NCBI RefSeq assembly: GCF_943734655.1 | Contig: NC_071355.1 | Span: 79,001,449-79,065,448 of the forward strand | From: Sabethes cyaneus | Lineage: Eukaryota; Arthropoda; Insecta; Diptera; Culicidae | Length of the DNA: 64,000 nt | Direction: 5' to 3' | Part shown: positions 1 through 9,770 of the stretch, piece after piece | Numbering within the stretch: the stretch's first letter is position 1 | How the letters are laid out: the number at the start of each line of letters is the position of its first letter | Translations under genes and position numbers: made by a program | The notes under the pieces: generated by a model | Database searches by the model: none | Seen by the model: the letters and a program-made list of their open reading frames with translations, nothing else | Told to the model about the DNA's origin: nothing

Positions 1-183
1 CAGGTGTGTTTGAATGAGTGTCTCCAAAACCGATTTCTTCCTCTTCTGAAGTCTCACAACTGTCCTACGTTCTTCTGGTAGGATTTGGAGTGGCATAAGG
101 TAAATAATATCGATTTCGTGCTGAAAAATCATGACCCCTCAAATACACAGGTGCTGCGGCCAATCGAGAAATACTGGGCTATT

Positions 184-455
184 CTTCTTCTTCAGCAGCA
201 TAGAGCCGGGGTGGCTCGTGCTGTTTCAAGCACTCGTCTCCATTCAACTCGGTCTTGGGCCACTCGTCGCCAATTTCCTAGTCGTCTCAGAAGTCGCAAA
301 TCGCTTTCGACCTGGTCGAGCCATCGTGCACGTTGGGCCCCCCTGTTCCTGGTGCCGGTGGGGTTGTTGAAGAGGACCGTTTTAGTCGCACTGTCGTCCG
401 GCATCCTTACGACGTGTCCGGCCCACCGTAGCCTGCTAACTTTCACAATATGTAC
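184..455 (-). mobile_element. 3' end of a 5'-truncated RTE-type non-LTR retrotransposon (left half)
   Basis: The minus strand encodes the C-terminal part of an RTE-like polyprotein, with the WAGHVVRM word followed by the RARWLDQVESDL and RRLGNWRRVAQDRVEWR blocks. The element ends in a short GAA-type tail (CTTCTTCTTC on the plus strand), like the copy at 13700-13740. The 13-bp word atactgggctatt at 171-183 directly precedes it and recurs at 7597-7609, after the other half, so the two halves are one insertion with a target duplication. It was split later by the LTR retrotransposon at 456-6824. It is dead: 5' truncated and internally deleted. The clade assignment rests on the protein words and the microsatellite-like tail. 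Confidence 0.85.
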
Positions 456-701
456 TGTGGTGGACGCTCATGATTGAAATGGTTCAGCGCGACGCGGATC
501 GGTTATGCTGTATAAGCGTAAACGGACTGTACCGCGTCGAACGGTGACAATTATACGCTGACACAGCGCATAGCGTAAAACGTACGACACATAGCATAGG
601 AAGAAATATTTCAGTACAATATAGTCGAGAACGACACGTTACGAGGACCACATCTAGTATTCTCACTCCAAACCGAACCGCCATATCCCAAGAATATTGC
701 A
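456..701 (+). repeat. 5' LTR of copy 1
   Basis: 246 bp, starting TGTGGTGGACG and ending AATATTGCA. I find no difference from 6579-6824 when read side by side. It is expected to hold the promoter and start of the genomic RNA. No strong TATA box is obvious. Confidence 0.95.
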
Positions 702-716
702 TGGCGATCCTGCCAG
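702..716 (+). promoter_or_regulatory. Primer-binding site (tRNA-Arg type)
   Basis: The sequence TGGCGATCCTGCCAG starts at the first base after the 5' LTR. Its reverse complement ends in CCA and matches, from memory, the 3' end of an insect tRNA-Arg (ACG anticodon) acceptor and T arm. TGG directly after the LTR is the usual arrangement for minus-strand priming. tRNA-Arg primers are typical of mdg1/412-like elements. Confidence 0.7.
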
Positions 717-950
717 TATGCAGTGAAAGCGAGTTTCGATACGGTTAAATTTTCTGATTCACGCGTTGGAGATGCCCAAGTAAAAAAAAAAAAAGTGGTC
801 GAGTTTTGTTCCGGAAGTTATAGTTTCAGAAATTGTGCAATGAAAAACGTCCTTGTTGGTTGCAAAGCGAAAAAGCACGCTTCGAACAGTGTTCTGGAAG
901 AGACCACGTAATACGTGAATCGTAGAGTGAAAAAAAAAAAAAAAATTACA

Positions 951-1163
951 ATGGGATGGTTTAGTGCGGATGAAATCATCGCACCGGCCGCATCAAATAG
1001 CGTCATTGAACAGAACCATACCGCACAAACAATTGCACTGTGCGTGATAGCAGCGTTGGCTGTAGGATACACTGTAGTGCGGATAGTAGCAAAACTGCAC
1101 CGCCAACAGACAGAAAGTGTCGCCCAAAGAGCTATTAGTATGGCAAATTTGCCAAACGTGTAA
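951..1163 (+). CDS. Small leader ORF of the LTR retrotransposon, predicted single-pass membrane peptide
   Basis: A 70-codon ORF lies in the long leader between the primer site and gag. The ATG at 951 has A at -3 and G at +4, a good initiation context, and follows a poly-A tract. The peptide begins MGWFSADEI, has one hydrophobic stretch at about residues 27-42 followed by R/K-rich residues (VRIVAKLHR), then a short polar tail. This looks like a single membrane-spanning segment with a basic cytoplasmic flank. Upstream-of-gag ORFs are known in some mdg1/412-type elements, but I cannot name a homologue. Gly2 is followed by Trp, which argues against classical N-myristoylation. It could instead act as a regulatory uORF. 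The leader of copy 2 lies outside the window, so conservation cannot be tested here. Confidence 0.5.
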   Translation: MGWFSADEIIAPAASNSVIEQNHTAQTIALCVIAALAVGYTVVRIVAKLHRQQTESVAQRAISMANLPNV

Positions 1164-1611
1164 GAAACTACCAAATGTTGTGATTCAAAATAAAAACAAT
1201 TAAAACAATAAACAATTGCTTTAAAAAACAAACGTATAAAAAAAAAAAAAAAAAAAAAGTGTAGTGCTGTCCCAAGTAGCTTCCACGTTGCATTCGTACA
1301 TCGACATACATTCTACGGATAAAAGTGCTGATTCAGTTGTACAACTGGAAATGATTTCAATCAACCAGACGATGACTGCGAGAGAAAATTTCGTTCGATG
1401 ATTCCAGCTTCGGATGGATGGAAAATTTCACACTAGCGAGATATGGGAAATTTCGGCTGCTGCGGGGAAAAAATGTCAAATGTGATGACCATAGAACATC
1501 TTAAATATAACCAGAGAAATAATTGGGAAGTATCCATTAGTAAAAAAAGAAGAATATAAATTACTTTACAAAAAAAAAAAAAAAAATTTTGTTTTAGGCA
1601 CTATCACTGGA

Positions 1612-2907
1612 ATGGAAGAATTTTTCAAAGCAGGAGATGCGTTAGGGAAATTACATGCTAATTTAAAAAAACATGCCAATTATAAACCAGGCACTAAGGT
1701 AAGGAAAATAAAGGAAATCCAAACCATATTAGAAGAGCTAAAAAGGGCCGTAAACAAATGTAAAGCAATAGAGACTAAAGCCCAATTTAAAAGAAGATAT
1801 CTACAGCTGAAGTCTGTTGCTAGGCAGTGCTATAAGCTGCTTGGCTCAGTACCTGCTAACCTAGACGACACCTTAGCCCCTGAAGGCACTAAAGGGGGTG
1901 AGGGTGAAAATTCGAAAATACAAGATAACGAAGAAGACTCAGAGGAATCAAACGACGACGAGGAAGTTCTTCAAGAAGAATTTTCAGACTTCGAAGAAGA
2001 AGAACGCTACGAAATGGCGACCAAACTAGACCTTAGCTTGGCCATGAAGGTAGTCGACAGATATAATGGCGAACCATCGAAACTGTCCATATTTATTGAA
2101 ACCGTCGAATTGCTGGAGGAATACTCCAACGGAGTTCCACCAGCAGACGTCCTGAAATTTTTAAAAACAAGACTAGTAGGCGCAGCCCACGGGGCAATCG
2201 ATAATGCCCGAACAACCGCCGAGGCGTTTGATGCACTGAAAAGAAAATTTTCGGTGAAAATTACACCGAGAGCGGTGGAAAAGGAGATGGCATTGAAAAA
2301 ACAACATTCTAAACAAATCGCAGAGTTCGGCGCGGACATAGAAAACCTGTCCGCTAAATTGGCAGCCGCACACGTTTCAATGGGAACTTTCCCAAGTGAG
2401 GCGGCAGCCCTAAATATTGTCGAACCTGTAGCGGTTCAGGCATTTGTCGAGGGATTGAAAGATCCCTCAACACAATTTTTCGTAAAAGCACGGAATCCGA
2501 CATCGCTAAATAAAGCGATATCGGATGCGTTGGAGTGCCAAAGTACTCCAAAAACTGAAAATAGTTTAGAAAATATGATGGCACTATGGTGCACATCAGG
2601 AAGAACGCCCTATAGGGGCAACGATCGAAATAATTGGAGAAGCCGAGGAAGCTCTAGAGGTCGTGGTGGTTACCGAGGAAACACTAGGTACCGTGGTAGG
2701 GGTACACAACACAATAACAACTATGGTTATAACAATAACCACCAAACCAACCAAACCTACCGAGGAAATAACAGTCGCGGGAGGAACAACGGACATGTGG
2801 CACATATGGCCGAACCTCAGCAACGACAACAACAGCAACAACAAACACAACAACAGCAACAACAACAACCTGTAGAAGAGGCACATTTAATCGATCTTTT
2901 TCGTTAA
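1612..2907 (+). CDS. gag: Gag-like protein of the LTR retrotransposon
   Basis: 431 codons, from an ATG in a moderate context. Residues 1-80 are Lys-rich and helical. An acidic low-complexity stretch follows (about 100-140, many E and D). The central part (about 145-320) is the likely capsid region. The C-terminal 90 residues are Arg/Gly-rich (RG and RGRG repeats), then Asn- and Gln-rich. No CCHC zinc knuckle is visible, so RNA binding probably uses the RG-rich tail. The stop at 2905-2907 overlaps the start of the pol frame by 17 nt. A pyrimidine-rich stretch ending in TTTTAG lies 15-25 bp upstream of the ATG and resembles a splice acceptor. Confidence 0.85.
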   Translation: MEEFFKAGDALGKLHANLKKHANYKPGTKVRKIKEIQTILEELKRAVNKCKAIETKAQFKRRYLQLKSVARQCYKLLGSVPANLDDTLAPEGTKGGEGENSKIQDNEEDSEESNDDEEVLQEEFSDFEEEERYEMATKLDLSLAMKVVDRYNGEPSKLSIFIETVELLEEYSNGVPPADVLKFLKTRLVGAAHGAIDNARTTAEAFDALKRKFSVKITPRAVEKEMALKKQHSKQIAEFGADIENLSAKLAAAHVSMGTFPSEAAALNIVEPVAVQAFVEGLKDPSTQFFVKARNPTSLNKAISDALECQSTPKTENSLENMMALWCTSGRTPYRGNDRNNWRSRGSSRGRGGYRGNTRYRGRGTQHNNNYGYNNNHQTNQTYRGNNSRGRNNGHVAHMAEPQQRQQQQQQTQQQQQQQPVEEAHLIDLFR

Positions 2908-5900
2908 TTTTAGTGCGAAGAAGGCTCTCAGAGCAAAATTTAAATTATTTGGCAGAGTAATAGAACTCATAATTGACAGTGGAGCATCTTGTTGTATTCT
3001 GGACAAAAGATGTCTTCCCGAATTTATCAATATCAATAATTCACACACATTAGAAATCAGTGGTGTAAACGGAGTAACCCGTACTCTGGGATCCGTTGAC
3101 ACTTTTGTGGGGTACAAGTCTGTGGAATATCCCATTAAATTTAATATTATAGAGAGCTTGCCGGATGCAGTTAACGGCTTGATTGGCACAGATTTTTTGA
3201 GAGAATTTGGAGCCATTGTTGATTTTGTGGGTATGGAGATGAGATTGCAACAACCAAAAACTGAAACATGCTACATTATACCGGCTCGTACTGAGGTGGT
3301 AAGGTACGTTGATACCGGTGTGACGGGTACTTGTGTGGTACTACAACAAGAAATAATGCCACATGTTTTCATAGCAAATTCAATATCAGTTCCAAAAGAA
3401 GGGAAATTACCCGTAAGAATTATTAATATAGCAAATAAGGAAATTTGCATTGAAACAAAAAATATTGAAACAAAGGATCTAAGGGATTACAATGTGGTAG
3501 GAAAAATTAAACTGCCAAAATACGATACTAATAGAGCAAGTAAACTTTTAAATGAGTTGAACTTGAAACATTTGACAAAACAAGATCAGGCAGAGATGCA
3601 GAGGCTATGCTTAAAATACGCTGATGTGTTTTGCTTGAAAGACGATAAATTAACAGTAACGGATAAGTACACATCCAGTATTAAAATAAAGGATGGCACA
3701 ACTCCAATATTTTCTAAACAATATCGCCTTCCCCTGGCGCAAAAAAGGGAAATAAATGACCAGATTGATAGGATGATGTCAGATGGAGTCATTGAAAAGA
3801 CTAGTTCCGAATGGAATAGCCCAATTTTACTAGTGCCAAAAAAGTCGGCGAATGACAAAAAGAAATGGAGGTTGGTTGTTGATTATCGGAAACTTAACAA
3901 TGTTCTTGAGAACGATACATTTCCACTCCCAAATATAGAGGAGGTCATAGACTCATTGGCAGGAGCGAAGTACTTTTCGCATTTAGACTTGTCCCAAGGG
4001 TACTACCAATGCAATTTGAAGCAAGAGGATAGGCCACTAACAGCTTTCTCGACGTCGTCTGGACAATATCAGATGACAAGGCTTCCAATGGGACTAAAAA
4101 TAAGCCCAGCATCATTTTCAAGACTAATGACCATAGCGATGGCAGGTCTTAATGGAGAGAAGTGTTTAGTATATTTGGATGATCTCATCATATTTGGTAG
4201 AAATCTAGAAGAGCATAACAAAAATCTCTCGAACGTTTTCCGAAGATTGCGAGAGGTAAATTTAAAACTAAACCCCGAAAAATGCAATTTTTTGCAAGAA
4301 AATTTAGTATACCTGGGACATTACATATCTGCTGAAGGCATCAGGCCTGATCCTGCTAAAATCGAAGCAGTGAAAAAATGGCCGATCCCTTCCACTGCGG
4401 ATGAAGTCAAGCGGTTCGTTGCTTTCGCAAATTACTATCGGAAGCACATAAAAGACTTTGCTAGGCTTTGCACACCGTTAAACAAGTTGACCAGAAAGGG
4501 TGTAAAGTTTGAATGGAGTAGCGAATGCCACAACTCATTCGAGAATTTAAAACAATGTTTTATAAATCCACCAGTACTGGATTACCCGGATCTAACGGAG
4601 ACCAACAAATTCAACTTACATACGGATGCGTCTGGATATGCGATTGGTGCTGTGCTATCTAATAGCAACGGCAAACCGGTTGCATATGCCAGCAAGACTC
4701 TGAATAAAGCCGAATCAAATTACAGTACGATAGAAAAGGAGTTATTGGCTATGGTGTGGGCTATCAAGCATTTTCGACCATACCTGTATGGAAGAAGATT
4801 TGAAGTCTACAGTGACCATAGACCATTAGTTTACCTTTTTACTTTAGCTGACCCCTCCAGCAGATTAACAAAATTCAGGTTAGCTTTAGAAGAATATGAT
4901 TTTGAAGTAACTTTCAGGAAAGGAAGCGAGAATGTGATAGCGGACGCGTTGTCACGCATTTCGATTCAAGACCTGAAAACACTTCATGGAAAAACTGTTC
5001 TAGTCGTTACCAGAGCTTCGAAACTTAAAGGCGAAAAAGCGAATGACGATAGGACTGATCAACCTTCGTCTAAACAAGACAAATACGTTAAAATGGTAAT
5101 GAAAGATAACATAAAAAGCATGCAAATCTCCACAGATGTAATTGAAATTCCCCTCAAAAGGACACAAATTGACCTACGGGCAATGTTGTCGAAGGTGGCG
5201 GAATATTCAAAAATTAATAATATAAAATATATAATCATCAAAAATAATAAGGAGACATATGACGTCATTAAAAAATATGAAGAACTACAGATATATGGTC
5301 GACCATCATCAGTAAAAACATTACCAATTTTAATAAAAATCGGAGAGCAAATAGAAGAAGTAACAGACGAAAGGTCAAAGCTTTTAATACTAAACGACTA
5401 CCATATATTACCGACAGCGGGACATGCGGGTATTAGACGCACACTTGCAACTATAAGCAAAAGATATTTTTGGAAAAACATGAAATGCGATGTAGAGAAT
5501 TTCATTAAAAAATGCAAGCAATGCCAGATATCAAAAGTTGGAAGATGCGGAAAAACTCCAATGATCATTACGACAACAGCAAGCACAGCATTTGAAAAAA
5601 TCTACGTAGATTTGGTTGGTCCTTTGATACCTACCAATGGATACGAATATATACTAACAACGCAATGCGAGTTAACAAAATTTATAACCGCAACACCGAT
5701 ACCTAACAAGTCAACAGAGACAGTAGCTAAAGCATTCGTGGAGCATGTTATTTTAAAATATGGTGTTCCACAACGAATTGCGTCGGATAGAGGAACAGAG
5801 TTTATGTCGAGTTTGTTTACATCCATTGCCAAATTATTGAATATTCAAAAACTAAATTCTACAGCTTACCATCATGAAACTATAGGTTCTTTGGAGAACA

Positions 5901-6400
5901 CACACAAATGTTTAGGAAACTTTTTACGCATCTATTGTAACGAAAAATTATTTTCTTGGGTACATTGGATACCATTTTACACATTCGCATATAACAATAC
6001 CGTTCACACTAACACTGGATACACACCTTTTTATTTAGTATTCGGAAAAAATAGTAACATGCCTTCAAATTTAACAAATGATAATCCAGTGCCTATTTAT
6101 GACATAGACAACTATAGCAAGCAATTGACGTTAAAGTTACAAGTATGCCATCAAGAAATAAGAGAAAACCTTCTTTCTAGCAAGATGAAAAGAACAATGA
6201 AAAATAACTTAAACATTGTACCAAAATGTTATAACAAAGATGACTTAGTCCTAATTAAAAATGAAATAGGTAAAAAATTGGACAATAAATTTATAGGTCC
6301 ATACAGAGTAGTAGAGGACATAGACTCAAATATAAGGGTAGAGATCAATGGTAAAGAGGATATAATACATAAAAATAGAATAAAAAGTTATAAGGAATGA
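2891..6400 (+). CDS. pol: Pol polyprotein: protease, reverse transcriptase, RNase H, integrase
   Basis: An open frame of 1169 codons without a start ATG at its head. It overlaps the end of gag in the +1 frame, so expression by frameshifting is expected. Residue numbers count from 2891. Protease: DSGA with catalytic Asp29. RT: the YLDD box at 427-430. RNase H: the first catalytic Asp in TDAS at 579. Integrase: HHCC zinc-binding domain from His845, then catalytic Asp907, Asp966 and Glu1002, a D-D-35-E spacing. Domain order is that of Ty3-type elements. No stop or frameshift interrupts it, so it may still be functional. Copy 2 on the minus strand differs at only two residues that I can see over the last 1097. 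Confidence 0.95.
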   Translation, partial: SIFFVNFSAKKALRAKFKLFGRVIELIIDSGASCCILDKRCLPEFININNSHTLEISGVNGVTRTLGSVDTFVGYKSVEYPIKFNIIESLPDAVNGLIGTDFLREFGAIVDFVGMEMRLQQPKTETCYIIPARTEVVRYVDTGVTGTCVVLQQEIMPHVFIANSISVPKEGKLPVRIINIANKEICIETKNIETKDLRDYNVVGKIKLPKYDTNRASKLLNELNLKHLTKQDQAEMQRLCLKYADVFCLKDDKLTVTDKYTSSIKIKDGTTPIFSKQYRLPLAQKREINDQIDRMMSDGVIEKTSSEWNSPILLVPKKSANDKKKWRLVVDYRKLNNVLENDTFPLPNIEEVIDSLAGAKYFSHLDLSQGYYQCNLKQEDRPLTAFSTSSGQYQMTRLPMGLKISPASFSRLMTIAMAGLNGEKCLVYLDDLIIFGRNLEEHNKNLSNVFRRLREVNLKLNPEKCNFLQENLVYLGHYISAEGIRPDPAKIEAVKKWPIPSTADEVKRFVAFANYYRKHIKDFARLCTPLNKLTRKGVKFEWSSECHNSFENLKQCFINPPVLDYPDLTETNKFNLHTDASGYAIGAVLSNSNGKPVAYASKTLNKAESNYSTIEKELLAMVWAIKHFRPYLYGRRFEVYSDHRPLVYLFTLADPSSRLTKFRLALEEYDFEVTFRKGSENVIADALSRISIQDLKTLHGKTVLVVTRASKLKGEKANDDRTDQPSSKQDKYVKMVMKDNIKSMQISTDVIEIPLKRTQIDLRAMLSKVAEYSKINNIKYIIIKNNKETYDVIKKYEELQIYGRPSSVKTLPILIKIGEQIEEVTDERSKLLILNDYHILPTAGHAGIRRTLATISKRYFWKNMKCDVENFIKKCKQCQISKVGRCGKTPMIITTTASTAFEKIYVDLVGPLIPTNGYEYILTTQCELTKFITATPIPNKSTETVAKAFVEHVILKYGVPQRIASDRGTEFMSSLFTSIAKLLNIQKLNSTAYHHETIGSLENTHKCLGNFLRIYCNEKLFSWVHWIPFYTFAYNNTVHTNTGYTPFYLVFGKNSNMPSNLTNDNPVPIYDIDNYSKQLTLKLQVCHQEIRENLLSSKMKRTMKNNLNIVPKCYNKDDLVLIKNEIGKKLDNKFIGPYRVVEDIDSNIRVEINGKEDIIHKNRIKSYKE

Positions 6401-6436
6401 AAATAATAATACATATAATTTGAAACAATAGGACGT

Positions 6437-6447
6437 GTGGTGGACGA
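6437..6447 (+). repeat. Duplicate of the LTR start upstream of the 3' LTR
   Basis: The 11-bp LTR start TGTGGTGGACG recurs 142 bp before the real 3' LTR, in a similar setting (ataggac before it here, atagggc before the LTR). Copy 2 carries the same duplicate. It may be a remnant of a second polypurine/LTR junction. Confidence 0.6.
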
Positions 6448-6578
6448 TTGTTTCATAATGAGTTCTTTCAAATTACATGGGAATAATACGCATTATATAA
6501 ATCCTAGTTCATATTTCCTTGTTTAGTTTAAAAATTCTTAACTATAGATAACAATTTTTAAAAAATGTAAATAGGGCG

Positions 6579-6824
6579 TGTGGTGGACGCTCATGATTGA
6601 AATGGTTCAGCGCGACGCGGATCGGTTATGCTGTATAAGCGTAAACGGACTGTACCGCGTCGAACGGTGACAATTATACGCTGACACAGCGCATAGCGTA
6701 AAACGTACGACACATAGCATAGGAAGAAATATTTCAGTACAATATAGTCGAGAACGACACGTTACGAGGACCACATCTAGTATTCTCACTCCAAACCGAA
6801 CCGCCATATCCCAAGAATATTGCA
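6579..6824 (+). repeat. 3' LTR of copy 1
   Basis: 246 bp, same ends and same sequence as 456-701, followed by the GTAC target duplicate. The sequence before it is A-rich with a short AGGGCG purine run rather than a strong polypurine tract. Confidence 0.95.
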
Positions 6825-6828
6825 GTAC

Positions 6829-7596
6829 GATGGGAGTCTCCCCAAGCAGTGCCTGTAGCTCGTGATTCATACGCCTCCGCCACTCTCCGCTTTCAGTTTG
6901 TACTCCGCCAAATATCGTCCGCAGCACTTTCCGCTCAAACACGGCAAGGGCGCGTATGTCCTCCGTAAGCAGCGTCACGGCTTCAAGTCCATAAAGAACT
7001 ACCGGTCTAATAATGGTTTTGTACATTGTTAGCTTCGTGCGGCGGCGTATGCTTCCTGATCGTAGCGTTTTACGAAGGGCAAAGTAGGCCCGATTTCCCG
7101 CTTGGATGCGCCGCTGGATCTCCTTACTAGTGTTGTTGTCCGCGGTCACCAGCGATCCCAAATACACGAACTCTTCTACCACTTCTAGTTCGTCGCCGTC
7201 AACGGTTACCGTCCGTGGGAGGCGCGCATTTGTTTCCTTTGAGCCTCTTCCTTTCATGTATTTGGTCTTCGACGCATTTATTTTTAGCCCAATTCTCCTA
7301 GACTCCGCTTTCAGTCTGGCGTAGATTGCCTCCGCCGAACGAAACACATCACTCGATCCAATGTAGCTCTGATCAGTCGCGTCAGTTTGTCCGGAAAACC
7401 GTATTCGTGCATTATCTGCCATAGCTTGTCTCGATCGACTGTATCGTATGCTGCTTTGAAATCGATAAAGATGTAATGCGTGGGCACGTTGTACTCCCGA
7501 CATTTCTGCAAGATCTGTCGGATAGTAAACATTTGGTCCGTAGTTGCGCGAGCCCCCATGAAACCCGCCTGATAACTCCCTACGAAACTTTGTGCT
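6829..7596 (-). mobile_element. Right half of the split RTE element (part of RT and C-terminal region)
   Basis: The minus strand encodes RTE polyprotein blocks: GARATTDQ, FIDFKAAYDTVDRDKLW, PDKLTRLIRATL, then INASKTKYMKGRGSKE and the FVYLGSLVT block up to the LTR element. About 200 bp containing the catalytic FADD motif is missing at about 7330-7340, compared with the copy at 12730-12945. The element is truncated at 7596 inside the RT domain, and the 13-bp duplicate of 171-183 follows at 7597-7609. A long minus-strand reading frame running from here through the LTR (7746 to 6607) is a chimera and not a gene. Confidence 0.85.
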
Positions 7597-7609
7597 ATAC
7601 TGGGCTATT

Positions 7610-8347
7610 ATGAACCTGTTTTTTTGAAACGATGGTTCTACAATTGATGAAGGGACGGTAGGGGAGAGTAATGAAAAGTTTTGGGAATGGAAGGGAAAGA
7701 GTGGTAAGGAAGGGGGGGGGGGATAATTGGTAGCTACGCTTAACAAGTTGTCGTTGTAACTCCTACGTTTTGTCCAATGCTGGAAGGTGCATGGGTCGAA
7801 CCAAGCTATAATCAGAGATTATAACCAGATTCGAACCCACAACACCCGCCAGGGCGTGTGGCTCGCTGGTACTTGTACCTTTGAACCATAGAGGCGCTAA
7901 ACAAAAGGAGACTGCGCAACCCCTTTTAATAATGTAGCGACGTATCTAGTTTTGGGTTATTTTTAAACACACAAATTGTGTTTTCACACACAATCACACA
8001 ATTGTGATGCATAGTTGACGTAAGAACCATCACCATCGTTGTTGGGAAAACACATTTATATTGTTTTAAGATAAATAACTGTATCTGTTAACATTTTCAA
8101 CTAAATAATCTGTCATTTCAATGAAGATTAGTCATAAGAAACAGCCGACAAGGTTTTGTTATTCAATGCAAGTTTATTTTATCTGAAAAACGCCTACCCC
8201 AGTTTTTGCGAGTAATCAGTCGTTCTGATGAACATTTATTCGCATAGTTTGGCGTAAAAACTAGGCTACTACATTCGTAGCTCATATCAGCTGTATTCCC
8301 TGTAACAGTAGCACTCACACGGAAAGCAATCTAATTCCGATACCATG
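7610..8347. other. Gene-free DNA with a dispersed repeat and a tRNA-like SINE fragment
   Basis: 7613-7690 belongs to a dispersed repeat (words gaaacgatggttctac and gaagggacggtagggg) that recurs at about 29209-29325, 32497-32560 and 36217-36280. At 7825-7905 the minus strand has a GGGTTCGAATC B-box-like word, which suggests a tRNA-derived SINE. No coding region is supported in the rest. Confidence 0.5.
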
Positions 8348-8355
8348 AATAAAAT

Positions 8356-9770
8356 CAGGGCCGGCGCTAGCCAATTTGTTGCTCCACGCAAATCCTCAAA
8401 ATGGCTCCCCTAGAATTTAGTCGTAAAAATAAGAGAGATTTATTGGGATAGATATTGCTTTTGTAACGACATCAAAATTACAAGATTATTTGATGCATTC
8501 TATGTAGTAGTATATCCTCATTTGGAATTAATTTTTACGTCCTATCTAATAAATTTTGCTTTTTATTCCATGTTAATCGCTAATGTTATGTTAGTAATAT
8601 GTTAATGTTATGGTTAGTAATAAAACAAATAGTAAAAGTATCGCAATCCGTCGAATGCTTAGCATTTGTGCTTATGATTCCTGTAGGTATTCTAAAGATT
8701 CTGACGAAAAAGATTATTTTCCATGCTTCCAATATCACAGAGTAATCTGAAAACATTTTCTGATACTTCATTAACTATTCGAATCTACATTTAAAGTATA
8801 CATTCTGTTCCTAGTACAATTCCTAGTACATCTAACAATTTAAAAAAATGTTTCAATGAAATTGATGGCAGTATCTAAAACAGGTTTAAATTCATCTAGG
8901 TACTTTAAATCTCAGAGTAGAATCGGTTCGTCATCTGCTTTAAACGAAAAAAGTTTCTTTTTGTGGCAGGAGCGGATTCAATTCTCGGAAATATACGACG
9001 GATCAATCCACCATTTCTCTTGCAGAGTTGTTGGCTTCTTGAAACCCATTATCAGAATGATAAGCCTTCAAAAACAAAAAAGTTCAGTTCAGAATTCATG
9101 TTGGTTCAGAAGCTTCGACCTCATACCTTGCTGCTTCATCGAAAGATGATTGCTGATTTTGAAGTGATTCAAAAATCTCTTTTCTAAATAATTTAATAGC
9201 GCCAATACTTTTTCTTCACGTTTAACTGAGTATTTCAATTGTTAAGTTACGTTGCAAATAGGTTTTCATCAGAATAATCAAGGTTATAATTTAGTACAAC
9301 ACGGATTTCTATTTTTGGCGGAGTACAAACGGAAAACGGAGAATGGTGTAGCCGTATGACCGATGAACTGCAGGCACAACATGAAGAGATTCTGATAGTA
9401 CATCTGGTAAAAGTCGGGAGAGTACGCTGGGCTAGTCACGTCGCAATAATGCCGGACGACTGTGCAGTGAAATATTTTCTCTTCAAGATCCCCTTCGGAA
9501 TTAGGAATAGAGGGACCCAACGTGCTAGATGGCTCAATCGGGTTGAAGTCGATTTGCTTGTGTCGAGACGCTCAACGAATTGGCGTCATGTTGTCCAGGA
9601 CTGAATACAGCAGAGAGTACATCTAAATACAGCACGAGCCCTCCCGGCTCTTTGTTGTTAAAGGAGAAGGTGAAAAGTATTATATTAACAATGCTGCAGT
9701 TTTTTTTTAATTTAGCCGAAACGGCGCTCCAAGCAACTGCTTGTTTTGCTTAAGGGAAGTGTCGGCCCTG
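8356..9770. mobile_element. hAT-type element with 8-bp target duplication, carrying an RTE fragment
   Basis: The left end CAGGGCCGGCGC and right end GTCGGCCCTG are inverted. Both are flanked by the same 8-bp word aataaaat (8348-8355 and 9771-9778). CAGGG-type termini with 8-bp duplications are typical of hAT elements. The interior is AT-rich with no intact transposase. An RTE 3' fragment sits inside at about 9305-9655. Confidence 0.8.
9305..9655 (+). pseudogene. RTE 3'-end fragment inside the hAT element
   Basis: The plus strand encodes a diverged version of the RTE C-terminal region (VRWASHVAIMPDDCA, RNRGTQRARWLNRVEVDLL, NWRHVVQD), followed by a stop and a 3' stretch like the other copies. 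5' truncated and non-functional. Confidence 0.75.

Larger units (their letters stand above)
456..6824 (+). mobile_element. Complete Ty3/mdg1-like LTR retrotransposon, copy 1
   Basis: A full-length 6369-bp element. It has 246-bp LTRs that look identical base for base (TG...CA termini) and a 4-bp target duplication GTAC at 452-455 and 6825-6828. A primer-binding site abuts the 5' LTR. A leader of about 0.9 kb carries a small ORF, followed by gag and then pol in the order protease, RT, RNase H, integrase, which is the Ty3 order. No envelope ORF follows pol. Both flanks are the same RTE element: removing the insertion and one GTAC restores the RTE sequence seen intact near 13440-13480. Identical LTRs and open gag and pol point to very recent insertion. 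The mdg1/412-like label is inferred from the tRNA-Arg-type primer, 4-bp TSD and leader ORF. Confidence 0.95.

Noticed and set aside
818..1231. 137-codon minus-strand ORF in the LTR element leader
   Set aside because: The antisense shadow of the leader ORF and poly-A tracts; no domain.
2596..2886. Val/Leu-rich minus-strand ORFs across gag (also at 63512-63812)
   Set aside because: Shadow of the CAA/AAC-rich gag coding strand.
3107..3109. GTG as the pol start
   Set aside because: The pol frame is open further upstream to 2891 and contains the protease DSGA motif before this codon.
6607..7746. 379-codon minus-strand ORF
   Set aside because: A chimera of RTE debris (with an internal deletion) read through the 3' LTR of another element.
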